Assembly (NCBI RefSeq): GCF_963678635.1
Contig: NC_087064.1
Location: forward strand, 23,112,509-23,176,508
Source of the DNA: Symsagittifera roscoffensis
Taxonomy: Eukaryota; Xenacoelomorpha; Acoela; Convolutidae
Length of the DNA stretch: 64,000 nt
Direction of reading: 5' to 3'
A program made the translations under genes and the position numbers. Under the pieces are notes generated by a model that ran no database searches, was not told where the DNA came from, and saw only the letters and a program-made list of their open reading frames with translations. The first letter of the stretch is position 1. Every line of letters starts with the position of its first letter. Shown piece by piece: positions 58,750-64,000 of the stretch.

Positions 58750-58929
58750 AAAAATTATATACCAATTTTCAAAGCTTGAGAGTTTGTCGCTTTCCTTAAA
58801 TTTTGCGGTTTGTCTCTTGTTGCATCATGTTTCGAGTTACCGCGCTACCGTCAGTAATGTTTGTTGTTTTTTCTATCCGAATCAAAATTAAAAATGTACA
58901 TTTTTTTCGGCCAATGATTTTTCTACTTC

Positions 58930-59155
58930 GGCTCTTTTCCACTCCCCCCCCCCCCACCTTTCAAAATACCGAGTTTTATGTTTGTTTTGCGTGTTATTAC
59001 GGCTAAATGCGTGATGTTACGCTGTAAAGTATGAAGAACAAATCTGTTCACAGTTGTCGATTTGTTCACCACGCCAAATTTCATTGCATTATGGCAACGT
59101 TGAATAAGCTTTTCAAAATTGAATTTGAAAGGGGGGGGGGAACTGAAAAAGAGCC
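58930..59155. mobile_element. ggctcttttcc TIR element, copy 1
   Basis: The left end ggctcttttccactcccc and the right end (ggggaactgaaaaagagcc) are inverted. The flanks tctacttc and tcaactac agree at 6 of 8 positions, as an aged 8-bp target duplication would. The interior (ttacggctaaatgcgtgatg, gtcgatttgttcaccacg) is shared with the copy at 59643. The minus frame here (58923-59159) is not a gene. Confidence 0.75.
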
Positions 59156-59642
59156 TCAACTACCTCGAAAAGTAACTTTTACCGCATTATTACAAAAAAC
59201 ATTTCCAATTTTTGTACTTGAGGCGCAGCAATAAGCACGCGCGCACATTAGCATACGCTGATTGCTTTAATAAGATTTTAGTCAGTCAATCTGTTGGGGG
59301 AAATAATCGCCAAACTGCACGCTATTTAAGTAAACTATTTTCAGTGCTCAAATTTTGAAACTGGCTTCATCTAGGTCATTTATTCTTCTAGGTTATTATT
59401 CAGCTAGCTAATTGGCGCAATTTTTAATAGGTCGGTACCGTATACTTATAATTAACGAGAAACTCATGTATCTCATTTGGCAGATCAGTTTCGCAGCTCA
59501 GTTTTGTGGAGTTATCAATTTTGGAATCTTGTAATTTGGGTATCATTAAATTGCTCCAGTAAAATGCGTTATTTTCAGTTCAATTTCTGATTTTTTTCTC
59601 ATCAGATATTTTTCTCTCTCATCGGAGCCGTCAAAAAACGCT

Positions 59643-59862
59643 GGCTCTTTTCCAGTCCCCCCTTTCAAAATACCGAGTTTTAGGTTTGTTTTATGTGTTA
59701 TTACGGCTAAATGCGTGATGTTACGCTGTAAAGTATGAAGAACAAATCTGTTCAAAATTGTCGATTTGTTCACCACGCCAAATTTCATTGCATTATGACA
59801 ACGTTAAAACGACTTGAATTGAACGAAATTGAATTTGAAAGGGGGGAAACTGGAAAAGAGCC
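59643..59862. mobile_element. ggctcttttcc TIR element, copy 2, with exact 8-bp target duplication
   Basis: It runs from ggctcttttccagtcccccc to gggggaaactggaaaagagcc and is flanked on both sides by aaaacgct (59635-59642 and 59863-59870). An exact 8-bp duplication is typical of hAT-superfamily transposition, although the end sequence is not the usual CAG-type. At 220 bp it is non-autonomous. Confidence 0.85.
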
Positions 59863-59898
59863 AAAACGCTGTACCAAAACAAACGCTTTATGAGACAT

Positions 59899-60195
59899 CA
59901 GGCGGATCTAGGTATTTGTCGAAGTTGGGGAGGGGGTAGATTTTCAAAACAAAAATTTTAAATTTCGTCGATCTTTTTTTAGGTCGACTAAATTGATTTT
60001 CTGAGCTCTCCCAAACCACTATAAAGACGCCAATTTGACCAAATTTTCTGCGTCGCAGGCAATTTTTTGAAATTTAGGCGATTCTTTTTCTGTGCCTAAA
60101 AATAGTACAAAGGGGGGACCCTTTGGGTCTGCAGGGGGAATCCTAGGGGGGGGGGATTCGTCTGCCTTTACCCCCCCCCCTAAATCCGCTACTGC
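59899..60195. mobile_element. Probable hAT-like MITE with gcggat ends
   Basis: The left end aggcggatctagg and the right end cctaaatccgctactg are inverted. The right end reads, in complement, cagtagcggatttagg, which resembles the CAGTGGCGGAT-type ends common in hAT non-autonomous elements. Near the right end a run of ten G and a run of ten C face each other (about 60145-60181). The flanks share acatca but no clean 8-bp duplication. Confidence 0.5.
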
Positions 60196-60442
60196 GGAAC
60201 ATCATGATAAACTGAAAACTATTTGACTATTTGAGTTTTACTGCGTGATTTGTTGCACCAATGAATGCCTCAACCGATTTGCAAAATTTTCAAACTAGCT
60301 ATTCAACTGGTGAAATACTGAGCGTTGTTTCAACAGGTTTTGATAGCTTATATTTGTTTGCATCATCGATTAGTTGTTCTTTTATTATTTTGGAGCTTTC
60401 ATTTTGATTTCTTTCAATTGTTATTAATTGAGATGGATAATG

Positions 60443-61452
60443 GAGATAAGCTTTATTTTAACTAACTCTGTTGAACCTCTCAACAAAATCGAGAGTATCT
60501 CAACAATTATACGCCAACATTGACAGAATTATTTGTTGGTTGTTGAAAATCGTTTTTTTTCTGGTAAATGCAGCAAATTATTGTAGAAACGCAAGTTTTG
60601 ATCAATTTTTTAACCGATTCGATGGTTTTTTTGAAATTATTTGATCAGTAAAATGTTTTTTTATTTGACTTAAATCCCCCGTTTTAGCAAAAATAAGATT
60701 GCAATCGATTATAACCGATTTTTATAGAGATTTTCTACTAGTAAAAAATTGATTCTATGTAACCCAATTAGACACTAAAATGGATAATATAGGAATTTAT
60801 ACAGTTCAGAAAAATCGATTTTATAGTCTAGAAAACCGATTTTTTTGCGGTATAAAATCTTTATAGAATCTGTATAGAGTCTGTATAAAATCGATTATAA
60901 TCGATTGTAATGCATTTTCTAAGGACCCAAAAAAATCGATTATATTGTCTAAAAAATTGGTATTGTTACTCTTAGTAGCATGCTGTTTGAAAACTCGAAA
61001 CAAAAGTTGAATTCAAACTAAACGACACAAATTCAAGAAAATCATCGATATAAACAAGATTCGGTCACAAAAATATGCGATAAAATCATGAAAATCATCA
61101 AAATAAAAAAAGTTTTTGGCAAAAACGTATGTAAAAAAATGAAGAAACTGGTCAATATAAATCAGATTTTGAGCTCAAAAATATGCAATAAAAATATTTA
61201 AAAACTATCAGAGAGATGCGCTTTATTTCAACTAACTCTGTTGAACGTGGCAAGAAAATCGAGAGTATTTCAACAATTATACGCCAACATAGACAGCTTC
61301 AATTGTTGGTTGTTGAAAAAATTTTTTTCGGGTAAATGCAGCAAATTATTGTAGTAACGCAAGTGTTAATCAATTTTTCAACTGATTAGATGGTTTTAAA
61401 GAAACTATTCAGAAAAAAAAAGTTTTTTTTCTATTTGACTTAAATCCCCAGC
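60443..61452. repeat. Direct ~240-bp repeats flanking a 0.53-kb core
   Basis: 60443-60680 and 61217-61452 are homologous in direct orientation (aactaactctgttgaac, caacaattatacgccaacat, gtaaatgcagcaaattattg, ctatttgacttaaatcccc). The core between them contains aatcgattataatcgatt motifs (60700-60960). This could be a miniature LTR-type element or a simple tandem duplication. No primer-binding site or coding sequence was identified. Confidence 0.5.
60700..60970. repeat. atcgattataatcgatt-rich tract
   Basis: Motifs such as atcgattataaccgattt and atcgattataatcgattg cluster here. They resemble those inside the TIR element at 12740-13642, about 47 kb away. No TIR matching that element was found here. 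Confidence 0.6.
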
Positions 61453-61904
61453 CTGCTGGTAAATCTTGGTCAAACTAAGAAATTAGGTAGGAAAAAGCTC
61501 TGGTTGCTATTGATGGCTTCAATCGGTGATACGTTTTTTGAAAAAATATTTTAATTGCCAAATTTTTTTCATAATCGTATTCAACTATGAAAAAATTGAT
61601 ATAAAATTCAACATGGACTATTCTTGTTGGGTTTGAGAACCTCATTTGGTTTGAAGTATCCATGAAAACTATCCAATCTATTATTTTTTAAGTATTCCAA
61701 AAAGGGTTTGGTGCATTCAAGAAAAATTTGAAATGTAACAGATTTTATGGACAATGGTTGAAACAAAATGTTTGCAGCAAATCAGGTTTTGTATTACATT
61801 TATATTTGGGTTCAAATTTGTATGGAATCCTGTTTCGATACTTTCGTTTTATAAATTTTAGAAAGATTATCAATTTATTTCAACATTATTGTTGTGGGGC
61901 ATTT

Positions 61905-62072
61905 GGACCAAGTTAACATCATTCCCTTCGAAACCGTTAACATCATTCCCTCCGAAACCGTCAGAACAGAGCGTTTTACGCGCAGCGTTTAGCAAGTTTA
62001 ATATAAATTGAGCGCTGAGGTGGAGGATCTTAACTTGGTCTATGGGAAAGGGGAGGATTTTAACTTGATCCC
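61905..62072. mobile_element. Small TIR element with internal end duplications
   Basis: The outer ends ggaccaagttaacatcattc and its near-complement (ggattttaacttgatcc) are inverted. The left end sequence gttaacatcattccctccga is repeated once in tandem (25-base unit), and the right end (gaggatcttaacttggtc) is likewise duplicated. The flanks gggcattt and cggcattt agree at 7 of 8 bases, suggesting an 8-bp target duplication. No coding content. Confidence 0.65.
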
Positions 62073-62901
62073 GGCATTTTTCTCATTTTCTCAAGCTAGA
62101 AAAAAAGAAAGTCAAATACGTCTGCAGGTAAGCTTATTTATAAGACTCTTGTAATGATTTGTAAGACTCTTGTAATGATCAGTTGCGTCTGCCTCTCCCG
62201 AGGAAAGGTCGGAAACACTTGTAATACATCTTCTAATCCCTTTTGAGAAAAAGAAGAACAACTAAAGGAGAGTTTTCCGAGAAAGGTACGAAAATGAAAA
62301 TTGATTCTAATTATTTCGCAGTTGAACCCTAATAACCTTGTTTTTATAATGTTCACCCAACCTGTGGCACTTTCATTGGATTACATTCGTTATTGATTAA
62401 GAGTCTCAGCACAATCATAAAAAGAACACATATTAGATTGACCAAAAGCATAAATTGTATGCTAGCAGACTATTGTTTTTGATTTACACAACATTGGAGT
62501 TAGTTGAAATAGTTTCTCGAAGCGGTTGGTACAAACACGGTTATATAAGACTATACGTATATTGCATATTTTGGCGATATGTGTCACGGCAGCCAAGTTT
62601 GAGCCTCATTAAAGTGGTGTTTGTTTTACAGAATAGTAAAGTAAACATACCAATTAATCTTGGTTTATCGTCTATGCAAATCTTCAAACCTGTTTTGAAG
62701 TTACTCGATTTTTTCATTCAAAATATTGAAACAAAAATTCCGTCCAAATGAATGATTTCATTCGAAAATTTCCTATAAATTTCCGAACAATCCTAACCAT
62801 TTTCGTCGATTTACAGAAAACTGAGAATTTAATTTAATTTGTTGTAAAATCAATTATGTACCCTTTGCTAATCCCACCTTAAATCACAAGTTTGAAAATT
62901 T

Positions 62902-63115
62902 GGATCTAGTTAACAATTGCCCCCCGCCTTTTAAGAAGGGGGGGGGGGGCAATTGTTAAGTAGATTAAAATAACGCATTTTCGACCAATCAGAATGCAGC
63001 AAAATTCTAATTCTCAATAGAAAGTTCAGTGCTAATTTCCTGCTTTTATTAATAGGGGTGGCAAATCTTAAGTAGATACCGGAGGGGGGGGGGGGGCAAT
63101 TGTTAAGTAGATCCA
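62902..63115. mobile_element. Small TIR element with G/C-run ends, copy 2
   Basis: Same element as at 58537, present because the surrounding block is duplicated. It differs mainly in G-run length. Confidence 0.7.
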
Positions 63116-63293
63116 AAAATTATATACCAATTTTCAAAGCTTGAGAGTTTGTCGCTTTCCTTAAATTTTGCGGTTTGTCTCTTGTTGCATCATGTTTCGA
63201 GTTACCGCGCTACCGTCAGTAATGTTTGTTGTTTTTTCTATCCGAATCAAAATTAAAAATGTACATTTTTTCGGCCAATGATTTTTCTACTTC

Positions 63294-63515
63294 GGCTCTT
63301 TTCCACTCCCCCCCCCACCTTTCAAAATACCGAGTTTTATGTTTGTTTTGCGTGTTATTACGGCTAAATGCGTGATGTTACGCTGTAAAGTATGAAGAAC
63401 AAATCTGTTCACAGTTGTCGATTTGTTCACCACGCCAAATTTCATTGCATTATGGCAACGTTGAATAAGCTTTTCAAAATTGAATTTGAAAGGGGGGGGA
63501 AACTGAAAAAGAGCC
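63294..63515. mobile_element. ggctcttttcc TIR element, copy 3
   Basis: Equivalent of copy 1 inside the right-hand duplicated block, with the same flanks. Confidence 0.75.
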
Positions 63516-64000
63516 TCAACTACCTCGAAAAGTAACTTTTACCGCATTATTACAAAAAACATTTCCAATTTTTGTACTTGAGGCGCAGCAATAAGCACGC
63601 GCGCACATTAGCATACGCTGATTGCTTTAATAAGATTTTAGTCAGTCAATCTGTTGGGGGAAATAATCGCCAAACTGCACGCTATTTAAGTAAACTATTT
63701 TCAGTGCTCAAATTTTGAAACTGGCTTCATCTAGGTCATTTATTCTTCTAGGTTATTATTCAGCTAGCTAATTGGCGCAATTTTTAATAGGTCGGTACCG
63801 TATACTTATAATTAACGAGAAACTCATGTATCTCATTTGGCAGATCAGTTTCGCAGCTCAGTTTTGTGGAGTTATCAATTTTGGAATCTTGTAATTTGGG
63901 TATCATTAAATTGCTCCAGTAAAATGCGTTATTTTCAGTTCAATTTCTGATTTTTTTCTCATCAGATATTTTTCTCTCTCATCGGAGCCGTCAAAAAACG

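Larger units (their letters stand above)
57798..59640. repeat. Long direct duplication, left copy
   Basis: Matches 62164-64000 at offset 4,366 falling to 4,360, with a handful of substitutions and homopolymer length changes. It contains two small TIR elements and a 98-codon plus frame (58090-58386, beginning MYASRLLFLIYTTLEL) that recurs at 62455-62751 with one residue changed. The opposite strand is also open (58119-58352), so coding status is undecided. Confidence 0.9.
62164..64000. repeat. Long direct duplication, right copy (continues past the window)
   Basis: Right copy. It still matches at the last base of the window, so its true end is unseen. The bases just before it (from ~62141) repeat taagactcttgtaatgat once more. 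Confidence 0.9.

Noticed and set aside
57798-64000. The >1.8-kb direct repeats as LTRs of one retrotransposon
   Set aside because: No TG/CA termini, primer-binding site or pol motifs lie between them, and the intervening DNA holds unrelated small elements. A segmental or tandem duplication explains it better.
1-64000. CRISPR arrays, bacterial operons, riboswitches, ribosome binding sites
   Set aside because: The window is eukaryotic: retroelements, MITEs, splice-like sites and microsatellites. The tandem repeats here are minisatellites without spacer architecture.

Overview
This is an AT-rich, intron-era eukaryotic sequence with two fixed 200-base N gaps (18659-18858 and 57598-57797). It is dominated by transposable-element debris and local tandem duplications. 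No complete, confidently identifiable host gene is visible. No tRNA, rRNA, CRISPR array or bacterial operon was recognised. The organism looks like an invertebrate metazoan. The Penelope-like element with a PHD finger inside its reverse transcriptase resembles elements I associate with corals and other cnidarians, so cnidarian is my best guess, with low confidence.

Layout. 0.2-3.3 kb: minus-strand retroelement remains, namely a LINE reverse transcriptase (RT) fragment followed by two head-to-tail partial copies of a Penelope-like element (RT, PHD finger, GIY-YIG). 3.3-10.8 kb: three tandem units carrying decayed LINE RT on the minus strand, with a near-identical 2,897-bp duplication. 11-12.2 kb: a possible short spliced gene. 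12.3-17.5 kb: five copies of a ~530-bp family whose ends look like Helentron-associated (rolling-circle) elements. One is interrupted by a TA-flanked terminal-inverted-repeat (TIR) element, and the others form a tandem duplication. 17.5-18.6 kb: dispersed repeat modules ending in a gap.

18.9-29 kb: a tandem array of ~2.1-kb units with exon-like modules and TGTA-rich microsatellites. 29-33.7 kb: mostly unannotatable AT-rich DNA with long microsatellites. 33.7-36.9 kb: three ~0.95-kb tandem units with a conserved membrane-segment reading frame. 37.5-39.7 kb: a perfect-looking foldback and a decayed Ty3/gypsy-like retrotransposon (minus strand). 40.4-46.7 kb: short repeats and several tandem copies of a decayed LINE RT fragment (minus strand).

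46.8-50.3 kb: a truncated rolling-circle-like copy, a ~120-bp minisatellite, then two full copies as an inverted pair. 50.9-52.1 kb: nested palindromes and a 30-bp minisatellite that reads as a decapeptide repeat on the minus strand. 52-55 kb: nothing recognisable. 55.2-57.6 kb: unidentified, comparatively GC-richer open frames. 57.8-64 kb: a >1.8-kb duplication at ~4.36 kb spacing, with several small TIR elements between and within it, one having an exact 8-bp target duplication.

The most distinctive observations are the PHD finger placed between RT motifs of a Penelope-like element, the asymmetric-TIR/hairpin family with tandem and inverted arrangements, and recurrent exon-like modules inside tandem arrays. 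All functional statements rest on motif recognition by eye; no database search was run.
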